A DNA stretch of 64,000 bases from Sphingobium sp. 66-54. Lineage in GTDB: Bacteria > Pseudomonadota > Alphaproteobacteria > Sphingomonadales > Sphingomonadaceae. The stretch's first letter is position 1. Each line of letters starts with the position of its first letter. This document shows positions 1-8,751 of the stretch, one piece after another. Position numbers and translations under genes: made by a program. The notes under the pieces were generated by a model that was not told the origin of the DNA, did not search any database, and saw only the letters and a list, made by a program, of their open reading frames with translations. The DNA lies in NCBI GenBank assembly GCA_001899715.1, contig MKWI01000024.1:62001-126000 (forward strand). Reading direction: 5' to 3'.

Positions 1-1
1 C

Positions 2-217
2 CGCGACGCGCACAAGCTGCGCGGTATCCCCGGCACCATCGTGCAGGGGCGCTACGACATGGCGTGCCCGACGCGCACCGCTTATGAGCTGCACAAGGCT
101 TGGCCGGAGGCGGATTTCCACCTGATCGAAGGGGCGGGCCACGCTTATTCCGAGCCGGGCATTCTCGACCGGCTGATCCGCGCCACGGACGATTACGCGC
201 GGTCGTGGACGGGCTGA
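2..217 (+). CDS. pip: Prolyl aminopeptidase, C-terminal fragment
   Basis: This is the last 71 codons of a gene whose start lies before the window. The reading frame gives an alpha/beta-hydrolase C-terminus with IVQGRYDMACP, then KAWPEADFHLIEGAGHAYSEPGI. These contain the late Asp (GRYD) and catalytic His (AGHA) expected of proline iminopeptidases of peptidase family S33, which release N-terminal proline from peptides in the cytoplasm. WPEA and EPGI near the end are characteristic of this family rather than of general hydrolases. The stop overlaps the putative GTG start of the following exporter, which suggests co-transcription. Confidence 0.85.
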   Translation, partial: RDAHKLRGIPGTIVQGRYDMACPTRTAYELHKAWPEADFHLIEGAGHAYSEPGILDRLIRATDDYARSWTG

Positions 218-1575
218 ACCGGGCCGGCGTGGCCGCTCTGCCCGAGCCTGACGGGCTGCCGACGCCGCGCCGCCACTGGGCGCTGGCGGGCCTCTGGTGG
301 GGCATGGCGCTCTCGGTGCTGGACGCCGCCATCGCCAATATCGCGCTGCCCACCATCGCGCGCGATCTGGGGGTGAGCCCGGCGGATGCGACGTGGGTCG
401 TCACCGCCTACCAGATCGCCATCGTGATGACGCTGCTGCCCTTGGCGGCGCTGGGCGAGCGGCTGGGCTATCGGCGCGTCTATCTCGGCGGGCTGGTGCT
501 GTTCGTGCTGATGTCGCTCGGCTGCGCGATGGCGACCGATCTGGAGACGCTGTCCATCGCCCGCTTCGCGCAGGGCGTGGGTGCATCGGCGATGATGGCC
601 GTCAACGGCGCGCTGATGCGCTTCACCTGGCCGAAGGAACGGCTGGCGCGCGGCATCGCCTACAACGCCGTGGTGGTGGCCTGCACGGCGGCGGCGGGGC
701 CGGCGCTGGCGGGGCTGATCCTCTCGCTGGGGCCGTGGCCGTGGCTGTTCCTCATCAATGTGCCGATGGGCCTCGCGGCATTGGCGCTGGTGGTCGCCTT
801 CGGCCCGCACACGCCCTCGGCAACCCGGCTGTTCGACTGGCGCAGCGCTTTGCTCAACGCGGCGATGTTCTGCGCGCTGTTCCTGCTGGTGTCGGACGTG
901 GTGCATGGCCATGTGAGCGCGCGGCTGATCCCGCTGGCGCTGGTTGGCGGGGCGGCGGGCCTCTGGCTGATCCGGCGGGTGCAGAGTAGTCCCCGCCCGC
1001 TGATCCCGCTCGACCTCATCCGCATGCCGCGCCTGCGGCTGGCCTATGGCGCGTCGATCTGCGGCTTCGCGGCGCAGATGTGCCTGCTCGTCTCGCTGCC
1101 GTTCCTGCTGGAGGAGCGGCTGGGCCTGTCGGTGGCGGTGGTCGGCATGATCTTCCTGCCGCTGCCGCTGGGCATCGCCCTCATCTCGCCGCTGGCCGGG
1201 CGCTGGGCGGAGCGAGACTGGGCCGGGCTGATGAGCGCGGCGGGGCTGACGCTGTTCGCCGCCATGATGGCGCTGATGGCGCTCGCCATTCCGTCCACGG
1301 GCGCGGCGGCGCTCATCGCAGTGGCGATGGGGTTGTGCGGCGTGGGGTTCGGCTTGTTCCAGGCGCCCAACAACAATGTGATGCTGCGGGCGGGGCCGAT
1401 CGACCGGGCCGGATCGGCGGCGGGGATGCAGGCCCAATGCCGCCTGATCGGCCAGACCGCCGGCGCGCTGATCGCCGCGCTCAGCTTGCGCTACGGCGGC
1501 GCGGGGAGCGAGCAGGCGCTGGTCATCGGCGCCGTGCTGGCGCTGTGTTCGGCCGCGTTCGCCCGCGCGCGGTAG
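205..1575 (+). CDS. MFS drug exporter, DHA2-like
   Basis: An inner-membrane major facilitator protein of about 456 residues, rich in hydrophobic segments. The first membrane helix contains LDAAIANIALPTIARDLG, close to the LDxTIVNVALP motif C1 of the 14-TMS DHA2 family, followed by the TWVVTAYQI segment and the loop GERLGYRRVYLGG (motif A). These mark proton-coupled multidrug exporters of the EmrB/QacA type, but the substrate cannot be read. The start is uncertain. An upstream ATG at 100 lies inside the previous gene, so GTG at 205 or 229 is more likely, with ATG 304 inside helix 1. I chose 205 because it overlaps the preceding stop. No partner adaptor protein is adjacent. Confidence 0.75.
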   Translation: MDGLNRAGVAALPEPDGLPTPRRHWALAGLWWGMALSVLDAAIANIALPTIARDLGVSPADATWVVTAYQIAIVMTLLPLAALGERLGYRRVYLGGLVLFVLMSLGCAMATDLETLSIARFAQGVGASAMMAVNGALMRFTWPKERLARGIAYNAVVVACTAAAGPALAGLILSLGPWPWLFLINVPMGLAALALVVAFGPHTPSATRLFDWRSALLNAAMFCALFLLVSDVVHGHVSARLIPLALVGGAAGLWLIRRVQSSPRPLIPLDLIRMPRLRLAYGASICGFAAQMCLLVSLPFLLEERLGLSVAVVGMIFLPLPLGIALISPLAGRWAERDWAGLMSAAGLTLFAAMMALMALAIPSTGAAALIAVAMGLCGVGFGLFQAPNNNVMLRAGPIDRAGSAAGMQAQCRLIGQTAGALIAALSLRYGGAGSEQALVIGAVLALCSAAFARAR

Positions 1576-1928
1576 GCGCTCCCTGACGGCCTGCAAATGG
1601 CGGCTCTGCGCGCTTCGGGCGGTCATCGACCTGTCGTCCGCCGCGCGCCGGGTGGCGGACATCCACCATTTTGCCCTTCGGTCGGCGACGGTTCCGGCTT
1701 GCCATCTCCTGAATGGCCTTCGCCCTGGAGTTCGAGATGGAACCCAGCATGGCCCGGTTCGCTCCGGGGACGCGGGGTCTGACCCTCGTTGCGGGCGTTT
1801 GAGCCCGTGTCGGCCGACAGATTAAATACTCCGAAACCAAGCACGCTCTAGCGTGAGCGGAGAGGCTGCCCGCGTGAATCGTCGCGGGCTGCCGACGATC
1901 TAACCCCGGATTCGCGAAATCTCATACC
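1576..1928. other. Intergenic stretch without a supported gene
   Basis: No reading frame here has recognisable domains or a convincing ribosome-binding site. A 105-codon minus-strand frame and a 61-codon plus-strand frame are both low-complexity and Arg/Pro rich. The one structural item is an imperfect hairpin with 11-bp arms at 1864-1874 and 1883-1893 (10 of 11 pairs), shortly before the diguanylate cyclase start. Confidence 0.5.
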
Positions 1929-3056
1929 ATGCAGCATCGTAGCCCAGTCGAAGCCGTCGAAATCGAGTTGATCCGCAGCCTGTTCGACGCGTTCGTGCCC
2001 TCGGCCATCATGACGGTGCTGTTCCTCATCGGCGGCGTCCTGATCGTCGAGGCGACCGGCGATCCGGTGCTGCTCCTGCTGCTGATCGGCGGTTCGTTCG
2101 CCTCCGCCGTGCGCCCGTGGACGGCGTGGAGCCTGGCGCCGGTCGCGCGCCGGCAGAGCCTGACGTTCGAGCAGGCCAAGACGCTCGAACGGCGCTTCGC
2201 CTGGCCCTATTATGCCTTCGCAGCCATCCTCGGCCTGTTCGGCGTGCGGGTGATGCTGCTGCCGATCCCGGAAGGCCATATGATCGTCGTCTGCCTGCTG
2301 ATGGGCTATGCGGCCGGCGTGGCGGCGGGGATGGGGCTGCGGCCGCGCATTGCGAACATCAGCATGATCGTCTCGCTGCTGCCCGCCAGCATCACCGCGA
2401 TGATGGTGGGGAATATTCTCTATCAGGCGACCGGCCTGCTTGCGGCCTCGTTCCTGGCCGGTGGCGTCTATAGCCTGCGCGGCCGCCATGAGCGGGCGGG
2501 CAAGGACATCATGCTGCGGCTCGCCTTCGCCAATCTCGCGCGGCAGGACGCGCTGACCGCGCTGCCCAACCGCGTGGCGCTGCGCGAGTGGTTCGACGAG
2601 CAGATCGTGACAGGCGGTGCGCGCGGACTGATCGCCGTCCATTATGTCGATCTCGACGGGTTCAAGCCGATCAACGACAGCTATGGCCACCCGGTCGGCG
2701 ATGCGTTGCTGACGGCGGTGGGCAAGCGCATCACTCATGCGATCCGCGCGAGCGACATGGCCGCGCGACTGGGCGGCGACGAGTTCGCCGTGGTGCAATA
2801 TGGCATCGAGACCGAGACGGAAGCGCAGTATCTGGCCGAACGGCTCGCCGAGGCAATTGCCCAGCCGTTCCAGATCGAGGGGCATGCGCTGCGCATCTCC
2901 ACGTCGCTCGGCTATGTCGTGAAGGAAGCGGGTGCTGACGGGCTGGACGATCTGCTCGGCCTTGCCGACAAGGCGCTCTACGCCAGCAAGCGCGGCGCGG
3001 GTGCGGTGACGCGCTATGCGGCGCCCCCACCGGATGAGCGGCGCGCGGTGGCCTGA
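1929..3056 (+). CDS. Membrane-anchored GGDEF diguanylate cyclase
   Basis: Makes cyclic di-GMP from two GTP. The protein is 375 residues. Residues 1-190 contain several hydrophobic segments, so the sensory half is membrane embedded with no recognised ligand domain. The catalytic half begins near residue 205 with DALTALPNR, followed by the VDLDGFKPINDSYGHPVGD metal/GTP-binding stretch and an intact GGDEF at residues 282-286. RASD at 273-276 sits where the RxxD inhibitory site of PleD-type cyclases lies, so product inhibition is expected. No EAL domain follows. The gene stands alone and converges on the next minus-strand gene across a hairpin repeat. The start has only a weak Shine-Dalgarno. Confidence 0.92.
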   Translation: MQHRSPVEAVEIELIRSLFDAFVPSAIMTVLFLIGGVLIVEATGDPVLLLLLIGGSFASAVRPWTAWSLAPVARRQSLTFEQAKTLERRFAWPYYAFAAILGLFGVRVMLLPIPEGHMIVVCLLMGYAAGVAAGMGLRPRIANISMIVSLLPASITAMMVGNILYQATGLLAASFLAGGVYSLRGRHERAGKDIMLRLAFANLARQDALTALPNRVALREWFDEQIVTGGARGLIAVHYVDLDGFKPINDSYGHPVGDALLTAVGKRITHAIRASDMAARLGGDEFAVVQYGIETETEAQYLAERLAEAIAQPFQIEGHALRISTSLGYVVKEAGADGLDDLLGLADKALYASKRGAGAVTRYAAPPPDERRAVA

Positions 3057-3116
3057 TTCACGCGGGGCGCGGGTTCCTTCGGGTAGGATGATTGCTCGGG
3101 CCCCCCAGATAGAAAT

Positions 3117-3199
3117 GCCGCGCTCCTGCGGAGGCAGGAGCCCAGGGCCGCAGGGAGGTTCGGCCGGGTGCTGGACTTGTGCCTTCGCAGGAGCGCGGC
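3117..3199. repeat. Interspersed inverted repeat, copy 1
   Basis: Two 19-base arms at 3117-3135 and 3181-3199 are complementary except for one position. The core GCTCCTGCGGAGGCAGGAG is followed by CCCAGGGC, shared with copies near 54.9 and 59.2 kb. The element lies between two convergent genes, where it could also act as a bidirectional terminator. Confidence 0.75.
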
Positions 3200-3218
3200 T
3201 CCCCTTATAGGCGATCCC

Positions 3219-4520
3219 TCAGGCGCGCGCCCGCTCCTCCGCCGGTCCTCCCGCGTCGTGGCGGCGGCCGATGCGATAGCCCAACAGCGCCCACACCCCC
3301 GCGAGCGCGGCGCCGGCAATCGCCGCCATCTGGATGGAGGCGAGGGTCGATACCGCCGTATAGACCCAGCCGGTGAGCGTATCGCCGCCGCGATAAACGA
3401 CGGTGTCGATGGCATTCTTGGCTTTGTATTTGGTCTCGGTATCGACGCGGGTGAACAGCATCTCGCGGCCGGGGCGGATCAGCGCATATTCGCCGACGCG
3501 CCGCAGGATCATCACGAAGGCGAGCACGGGGAAGGTCGCCGCCAGCGCCAGCAGGCCGAAGCCGGCTACCATCAGCAGCGGCACGCCGGCGAGCAGCACG
3601 GTGACGCCGAGCCGCCTGGCCAGCCGCCCGGTAAAGAAGATCTGGATAAGGATGGTGAGCGACTGGACGACCACGTCGATGGCGGCGAAGACCTGCGTCT
3701 GCCGCGTGCGGTCCGGGAAGGTCGCCTCGACGATCCGCGCCTGCTCGAAATAGAGAAAGGTGGTGGCGGCGGTGAGCAGCAGGATGAAGCCGGAGATGGC
3801 GAGCAGATAAGGCGAGCGCGCGATCAGCGTCAGCCCGGCCCAGATGGAGCCGCCGATGCGGTTGGATGCGGGAGCGCCCGCTTCCGCGCGCGGCCCGGTC
3901 TTCTCGCGCCAGGAGAGCAGCACGCGCACGCAGGGCAGGGTGGCGAGCAGCAGCGCGCTGGAGAGATAGAGCAGCCCCGGCTCGCCGAGCGGCGCCACCA
4001 GCAGGCCGGAGATGAGCGGGCCGGTGAGGCCGCCGAGGCTCGCGCCGGCGGCGATCTGGCCGAACAGCCGATGCGCCTGATCGGCATCGAACAGATCCAC
4101 CATCAGGCTCCAGGCGAGCGAGACGACGAACAGGTTCATTACCGAGAGCCAGATGTAGAAGGCCCGCGCGATCCAGATATTGGTTGGGTCGAGCAGCAGG
4201 CTGGTGGCGAAGCCCGCCATGATGAGCGCCGAGAGCGAATAGAGGATCGGCAGCAGCCGCCGGCGCGGCATGCGCGCGGCGACCCAACCGTAGAGCGGCA
4301 CTACCACCAGCATGGCGACGAAGGTGCCGGTCCACAGCCATTGCAGCTTGTCGACCCCGCCCGCGATGCCGAACGTCTCGCGCACCGGCCGCAGCATGAA
4401 ATAGGCGACGAACAGCAGGAAGAAGAGCAGGAAGCCGACCGCGACGGCCGGCGCCTCGCCCGGCCGCGCGACGATGAGGCGGCCGAGCAGGGACCGGCCC
4501 GCCGGCGCTTCAGAGGCCAT
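3219..4520 (-). CDS. MFS-fold permease of the NTP/NDP-exchange type
   Basis: A 433-residue polytopic membrane protein. The stretch FVAYFMLRPVRETFGIAGG near the N-terminus and TKYKAKNAIDTVVYRGGD near residue 365 are characteristic of the bacterial branch related to ATP/ADP translocases (Npt/Tlc type), often annotated simply as MFS transporter in free-living proteobacteria. Real nucleotide exchange is not demonstrated for such free-living homologues, so the substrate is left open. The start codon overlaps the end of the upstream aldo/keto reductase by 11 bases, which indicates a two-gene minus-strand operon. Confidence 0.75.
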   Translation of the reverse strand: MASEAPAGRSLLGRLIVARPGEAPAVAVGFLLFFLLFVAYFMLRPVRETFGIAGGVDKLQWLWTGTFVAMLVVVPLYGWVAARMPRRRLLPILYSLSALIMAGFATSLLLDPTNIWIARAFYIWLSVMNLFVVSLAWSLMVDLFDADQAHRLFGQIAAGASLGGLTGPLISGLLVAPLGEPGLLYLSSALLLATLPCVRVLLSWREKTGPRAEAGAPASNRIGGSIWAGLTLIARSPYLLAISGFILLLTAATTFLYFEQARIVEATFPDRTRQTQVFAAIDVVVQSLTILIQIFFTGRLARRLGVTVLLAGVPLLMVAGFGLLALAATFPVLAFVMILRRVGEYALIRPGREMLFTRVDTETKYKAKNAIDTVVYRGGDTLTGWVYTAVSTLASIQMAAIAGAALAGVWALLGYRIGRRHDAGGPAEERARA

Positions 4521-5424
4521 CTATATAGTGCTCCATCCGCTTGCGCAGCGCCGCGTCCGGTAGCGGGCCGCGTGCAGCGGCGAGATTGTCGTCCACATAG
4601 CGCGCCTGCGCCATGCCGGGGATGGCGATCGGCCGGCTGGGGTGCGAGAGCACATATTTGAGGAACAGCTGCGCCCAGCTTGCGGCGCCAATCTCCGTCG
4701 CCCAGTCGGGCAGCGGCTTGTCGCGCGTGGCAGTGAACAGCCGGTCCCGCCCGAACGGCAGGTTGACCATCACCGCGATGCCCTTCTCCTGCGCCAGCGG
4801 CAGAATCCGGTCGGCGGCGTTGCGATTGTCCAGCGCGTAATCGACCTGGATGGTATCCAGCGCTTGGCGGCGCATCACCGCTTCAAACGGTTCATACTGC
4901 CCGTCGAACGAGGTGGTAATGCCGAGCGCGCGGATGCGTCCGGCCGCCTTGAGGTCGCGCAGGATAGCGAGCTGGTTGTCGACATCGCGCAGATTGTGGA
5001 CGGCGATCAGGTCGATCCGGTCGGTGCGCAGCTTCCTGAACGACTGCTCGATCTGCGCGAGTCCCGCCTCGCGCGTGTCGACGCCGACCTTGGTGGCGAG
5101 GAACAGCTTGTCCCGCACGCCGAGATCGGAGACGAGTTGGCCGACCACCTCCTCGGCGCGGCCATAGGACGGTGCAGTGTCGATGACGGTGCCGCCCAGT
5201 TCGGCGAACCGCGCGATGGTCGCGCGCAGCGGCGCGAACTGCTCCTCGCCTCGCGGATTGTCGTAGCGCCGCGCGGTGCCGATGCCGACGGCCGGAACCT
5301 GGATAGCGCCGCTGCCGATGGGGACGGTCCGGAGCCCGGCGTCGACGGCGGTCTGGGCAAGCGCGGCCTTGAGGGTGAAGGGCAGGGTGGCGATCCCTGC
5401 AAGCGTCGTGCGGCGATCCAGCAT
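4510..5424 (-). CDS. Exported aldo/keto reductase
   Basis: An aldo/keto reductase of about 304 residues preceded by a signal-like sequence (DRRTTLAGIATLPFTLKAALAQ) with paired arginines suggesting Tat export; a folded NADPH-bound enzyme fits that route. The family pattern is present: GTVIDTAPSYGRAEEVVG carries the catalytic Asp and Tyr, FLATKVGVD holds the Lys, and DLIAVHN the His. AKR enzymes reduce aldehydes and ketones; the substrate here is unknown. I chose the start at 5424 because GGAGAGGAGAC lies just upstream. The ATG at 5445 lies inside that ribosome-binding region. It is the first gene of an operon with the MFS protein downstream. Confidence 0.82.
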   Translation of the reverse strand: MLDRRTTLAGIATLPFTLKAALAQTAVDAGLRTVPIGSGAIQVPAVGIGTARRYDNPRGEEQFAPLRATIARFAELGGTVIDTAPSYGRAEEVVGQLVSDLGVRDKLFLATKVGVDTREAGLAQIEQSFRKLRTDRIDLIAVHNLRDVDNQLAILRDLKAAGRIRALGITTSFDGQYEPFEAVMRRQALDTIQVDYALDNRNAADRILPLAQEKGIAVMVNLPFGRDRLFTATRDKPLPDWATEIGAASWAQLFLKYVLSHPSRPIAIPGMAQARYVDDNLAAARGPLPDAALRKRMEHYIDGL

Positions 5425-5778
5425 GTCGGGTCTCCTCTCCGGCATCTTTCTTCTGAGCGGCTGCCATCATCGGCAATTGGACCTTGGGATGCAATCCGCA
5501 TGTGCGGCTGGATCCGGACGACGCACCGGCGACTCCTGTATCGGACAGGCCGAGGACGCGATATGGGGCGGAGCGTGTCGCAATGCGATGCCCGCTCTGG
5601 CGCCGTGCCAACGGGGCGAGAAGGGACGCGGTATCCCTCCTGCCCAGCGGCCCGATAAAGGGCGGTCCTTAGGGAAAGGCGAAGCCGTCGACCGGACGCT
5701 CGCGGCCAAGAGTGAGGGTGGCGCACGGTGTGCGTTTGGAAATCTGCGGCGCGGCCCGCAGCACCGCCGGAAAACCCG
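5425..5778. other. Intergenic stretch with no gene seen
   Basis: I see no supported coding frame here. The long minus-strand frames that cross it run through the tRNA-Ala gene and are artefacts. The tRNA promoter begins at 5779. Confidence 0.5.
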
Positions 5779-5807
5779 TTGCAATGCCCATCCGCCCTGC
5801 TTATAGG
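5779..5807 (+). promoter_or_regulatory. Promoter of tRNA-Ala
   Basis: TTGCAA (5779-5784) and TATAGG (5802-5807) are separated by exactly 17 bases, and the mature tRNA begins 13 bases after the -10 box. This is a near-consensus housekeeping-sigma arrangement. Confidence 0.6.
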
Positions 5808-5819
5808 CTGCGCTCCCTG

Positions 5820-5895
5820 GGGGCTGTAGCTCAGTTGGGAGAGCGCATCGTTCGCAATGATGAGGTCAGGGGTTCGATTCCCCTCAGCTCCACCA
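5820..5895 (+). tRNA. tRNA-Ala (anticodon CGC)
   Basis: A complete 76-base cloverleaf. The acceptor stem GGGGCTG pairs with CAGCTCC, the D-arm is GCTC...GAGC, the anticodon stem CATCG/TGATG encloses the loop TTCGCAA (anticodon CGC, reading GCG), the T-arm contains GGTTCGATTCC, and CCA is encoded. The CGC isoacceptor fits a GC-rich genome. Confidence 0.95.
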
Positions 5896-6056
5896 GGGTT
5901 TTCCAAAGGCGGCATCGAGACGGCGCGGGCTATGGGTTCGCGGCCACATGGCGCGCCTGTTTCCTCACCGATCCCGGCATTTTGGGCTTGCCACCGGCCG
6001 AGCGCCACGGCATAGGCGCCGGACTTGCCGCCGGCCAGACCAGAGCCGGCCGGCGT

Positions 6057-6131
6057 GGCCCCTTCGTCTAGCGGTCAGGACGCGGCCCTTTCACGGCTGA
6101 AACACGGGTTCGATTCCCGTAGGGGTCACCA
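6057..6131 (+). tRNA. tRNA-Glu (anticodon TTC)
   Basis: A 75-base cloverleaf with acceptor GGCCCCT pairing with AGGGGTC, the anticodon stem CGGCC/GGCTG and the loop CTTTCAC (anticodon TTC). The T-arm contains GGTTCGATTCC and CCA is encoded. A possible promoter TTGCCA-N17-CATAGG lies at 5988-6016, leaving a leader of roughly 35 bases. Confidence 0.95.
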
Positions 6132-6179
6132 CTCCCGGAAATCTGCAGTTTTTGGTGCGCGGTTAAAATCGGATCGGGC

Positions 6180-6217
6180 CGAGTTCCCCCAGCAGTTCCC
6201 CCATGAGTTCCCCCAAG
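6180..6217. repeat. Three tandem 12-base repeats after tRNA-Glu
   Basis: The unit AGTTCCCCC recurs three times at 12-base spacing (starting near 6182, 6194 and 6206), 50 bases downstream of tRNA-Glu. It does not belong to any supported gene. Confidence 0.6.
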
Positions 6218-6315
6218 CGCGTCAACGCGCCATGTCGGCGCGGGATATACTGGTGACTTTTGCGGCCGCTCCGACCGCGACCATGTAGGTTCGGGCACGC
6301 GCGCCGCGGTGTCGA

Positions 6316-7794
6316 TCACCGATAGGCTGGCGGAATCCGGTAGCCGCTGCCCATGGTCTGCTCCAGCAATTGTGCGAAGCGCAAGGGGGTGCGGTCTTCC
6401 AGGCTGGGACCGATGATCTGCACGGCGCTCGGCAGCCCCTCGACCAGTTCGCCGGTGGGCACGGCCGCCGCCGGCAGCCCCGGCAGGGTCGCCATGCCGG
6501 GCCACATCAGCCCGTCCAGATAGGGGATGGGCTTGCCGTTGACGATGATCTTGCGCTCATATTGCGCCATGTGGCCGTCGCCCGTGGTGGCGTGGGGGAA
6601 GGCGACGCGCGGGAAGATCGGGCAGATCAGCAGATCGTAATCGCGGAAGAAGGCCTCCCAGCGGTTCATCAGGTCCTCCTGTCGCGCCTGCCCCGCACCC
6701 AGCGAACGGACGTTCTGGGCCATGCGCGTGCCGATCAGTTCGGCATAGCTGCCCGGCTCGGCCGCCTTGCCGGCACCCACCTGCGCCGCATAATCCGCGT
6801 CCGTGGCGCCCGCGCCCTCCAGCGCCATCAGCACGGTGAGATAGGTCTCATACTGGCTGGCCGGGTCGATATCGGGCCGGGCCTTGCGGTCGATCTGCCC
6901 GCCGGCGCGTTCGATGCCGTCGAGCATCGTTTCGATCGCGGCGCGATAGCCGTCGTCGAGCGGGTAGGCATCCAGCCATATGCCGACGCGGAAATCGCGC
7001 AGCCGCTCCTGGCGCGCGGGCGGCAGTTTGATCGAGTAGGCTTTGCGGTCCCACGCGTCCGGGCCCACGACCAGATCGAGCATCCATTCCAGATCGAACG
7101 CACTGCGCGCCATCGGGCCGTAGACGCCGAGCGGGGTTTTGCCGCGCGCGCCCGGCATGGGCGGGATATGCCCCCGGCCCGAAACGATGCCGAAGCTCGG
7201 CTTCATGCCGTAGACGCCGCTGAAATGGCTGGGCACGCGGATCGAGCCGCCAATGTCGCTGCCCAGTTCCAGCGCGGTGATGCCCGCCGCGACGGCCGCC
7301 GCCGCGCCGCCCGAGGAGCCGCCGGGCGAGTGCTCGTGGTTCCAGGGGTTGCGCGTTAGCCCATAGACGGGGTTGACGCTCTGGTGATCGACGGCGCCGG
7401 TCGGTACGTTGGACTTGCCCCAGATCACCGCACCCGCCGCGCGCAGGGCGGCGACGGCATCGGCATCGCGCGCGGGATAATGGTTCGCCAGCTCCGGGAA
7501 GCCGCAGGTGGCGGGCATGCCGACGACCTCGAACACATCCTTGATCGTCATGGGAATGCCGGCGAGCGGCCCGGCATCGCCACGCGCCATCGCGGCGTCG
7601 GCGGCTTTGGCGGCGGCGCGGGCAGTGTCCGGATCGGTGGCGACGATGGCGTTGATTGCCGGATTGACCGCCTCATAATGAGCCAGTTGCTCGTCGAGCA
7701 GCTCGACGGCGCTGATCTCGCGTCGATCGAGTGCATTGCGCAGGGCACGGGCGGTCTGGAACGGCAGGGGGGTAGCGGCGTCGAGCGCGGTCAT
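6316..7794 (-). CDS. Amidase-signature family amidase
   Basis: A 492-residue enzyme of the amidase-signature family, which hydrolyses carboxamides with a Ser-cisSer-Lys triad. Lys85 lies in PMTIKDVFEV, the bridging Ser160 in GGSSGGAAAA and the nucleophile Ser184 in GSDIGGSIR; the 24-residue spacing between the two serines matches the family. The C-terminus has LPGLPAAAVPTG, also typical. There is no signal peptide, so it should be cytoplasmic. The start at 7794 is preceded by GGAGAGG at good spacing; an extension to 7878 lacks a site. It is the last gene of the cluster running from the TonB receptor at 11582, so it may process a substrate imported by that receptor. Confidence 0.9.
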   Translation of the reverse strand: MTALDAATPLPFQTARALRNALDRREISAVELLDEQLAHYEAVNPAINAIVATDPDTARAAAKAADAAMARGDAGPLAGIPMTIKDVFEVVGMPATCGFPELANHYPARDADAVAALRAAGAVIWGKSNVPTGAVDHQSVNPVYGLTRNPWNHEHSPGGSSGGAAAAVAAGITALELGSDIGGSIRVPSHFSGVYGMKPSFGIVSGRGHIPPMPGARGKTPLGVYGPMARSAFDLEWMLDLVVGPDAWDRKAYSIKLPPARQERLRDFRVGIWLDAYPLDDGYRAAIETMLDGIERAGGQIDRKARPDIDPASQYETYLTVLMALEGAGATDADYAAQVGAGKAAEPGSYAELIGTRMAQNVRSLGAGQARQEDLMNRWEAFFRDYDLLICPIFPRVAFPHATTGDGHMAQYERKIIVNGKPIPYLDGLMWPGMATLPGLPAAAVPTGELVEGLPSAVQIIGPSLEDRTPLRFAQLLEQTMGSGYRIPPAYR

Positions 7795-8008
7795 CTGGGC
7801 CTCTCCGATCTGGTGTCGTTGCGGGGGAGTATAGCCGGAGCGGCGGGCTTTCAAAGCCGCGTAACCCCAGGATTTCACCGCGCGCCGCCGCCTGCCGATG
7901 GCAGGCGGGCCGGGCGCGTCTCCTCCTTTTTCGGCCAGTGCTCTTGTTGAGCGCTTTATGGAACGCCGGGACTGGGCCGAATTCCTTTATCTCGACCCGC
8001 CGGCGCCC

Positions 8009-8737
8009 TCACTTCCCGATCTTGAGGCGGGTATTGCCGTTCTGGTCGACATATTCCCGGTTATCCTCGCAGACATATTCCTGGAGCTTATAGTCCTTCA
8101 TCCGCCGGAACGAGTAGCTGTAGGTCCAGGGCTTCTCCAGATAGGCATCCTCGATGCTGATCTGATCCTGCAATATGTCCGGCGCGAGCAGGCGGATGCG
8201 CTCGGTGATCTTCATGCCCTCGGAATGCGGCGTCCAGCGGAACTGGACGGTCTCCTTGATGCCGGTGGTTTCGACGACCAGCGTGTCACCTTCCCAATGG
8301 CCGACCGAGCGGCCGTAGAAGCTGGGGTCGACCTCGTCCCAGTTCGGCAGCGTCTCGTTCATGTAGATGCGTCGCGTCTGGTTGAACGCTTCCTGGGTGA
8401 TGTTGATCTGCCCGGCGCGCTGGAACACCTCCATCGGGAACATGCCCATCATCATCGCCGGCATGCCGTCGGGGATGCAGTGGACATAGTTGTCACCGGC
8501 CGGCTGGCCTTCCTTGAGCCGCTCCGCCAGGATCTTCTGGCCCGCCTCCCACTCGGCCCGATATTGCGGCTTGAGCTGCGGATCGGGGATGGGTGTGGGG
8601 GCGTAGCGGGGGTCTGCCGTTTCCTCGGGCGCGGGGTAGCGCTCCCAGGTGCCGGAGAAATCCGGCTGGGCGAGAGCGGGTACGGCCAGGCCCGCAAGGC
8701 AGGCGCCGAACAGGAGCGTATGTCGAAGGATCGTCAT
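8009..8737 (-). CDS. Secreted protein of unknown function
   Basis: Not assigned to a named family. The 242-residue product begins with a clear Sec signal (MTILRHTLLFGACLAGLAVPALAQ, probably cut after ALA). The mature part contains GRSVGHWEGDTLVVETTG, a motif I associate with uncharacterised periplasmic proteins common in sphingomonads and often found next to DUF6152 proteins and TonB receptors. The start at 8737 follows GGGGAGCAGG. The upstream DUF6152 gene ends 14 bases before this start, so the two are surely one transcript. A role in handling the receptor substrate is inference from context. Confidence 0.75.
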   Translation of the reverse strand: MTILRHTLLFGACLAGLAVPALAQPDFSGTWERYPAPEETADPRYAPTPIPDPQLKPQYRAEWEAGQKILAERLKEGQPAGDNYVHCIPDGMPAMMMGMFPMEVFQRAGQINITQEAFNQTRRIYMNETLPNWDEVDPSFYGRSVGHWEGDTLVVETTGIKETVQFRWTPHSEGMKITERIRLLAPDILQDQISIEDAYLEKPWTYSYSFRRMKDYKLQEYVCEDNREYVDQNGNTRLKIGK

Positions 8738-8751
8738 CTGTCCTGCTCCCC

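Noticed and set aside
1523-1840. 105-codon minus-strand frame in the gap after the MFS exporter
   Set aside because: Basic, low-complexity sequence without a recognisable domain or Shine-Dalgarno; considered as a transposase remnant, but nothing specific supports that.
5007-6008. 333-codon minus-strand frame containing EGNRTPDLIIANDALSQLSYSPQ
   Set aside because: This peptide is the well-known artefact of translating the antisense strand of tRNA-Ala; the rest is the shadow of the aldo/keto reductase.
6068-6505. 145-codon minus-strand frame ending YGNRTRVSAVKGPRPDR
   Set aside because: The end is antisense tRNA-Glu and the beginning is an alternative frame of the amidase; no domain or ribosome-binding site.
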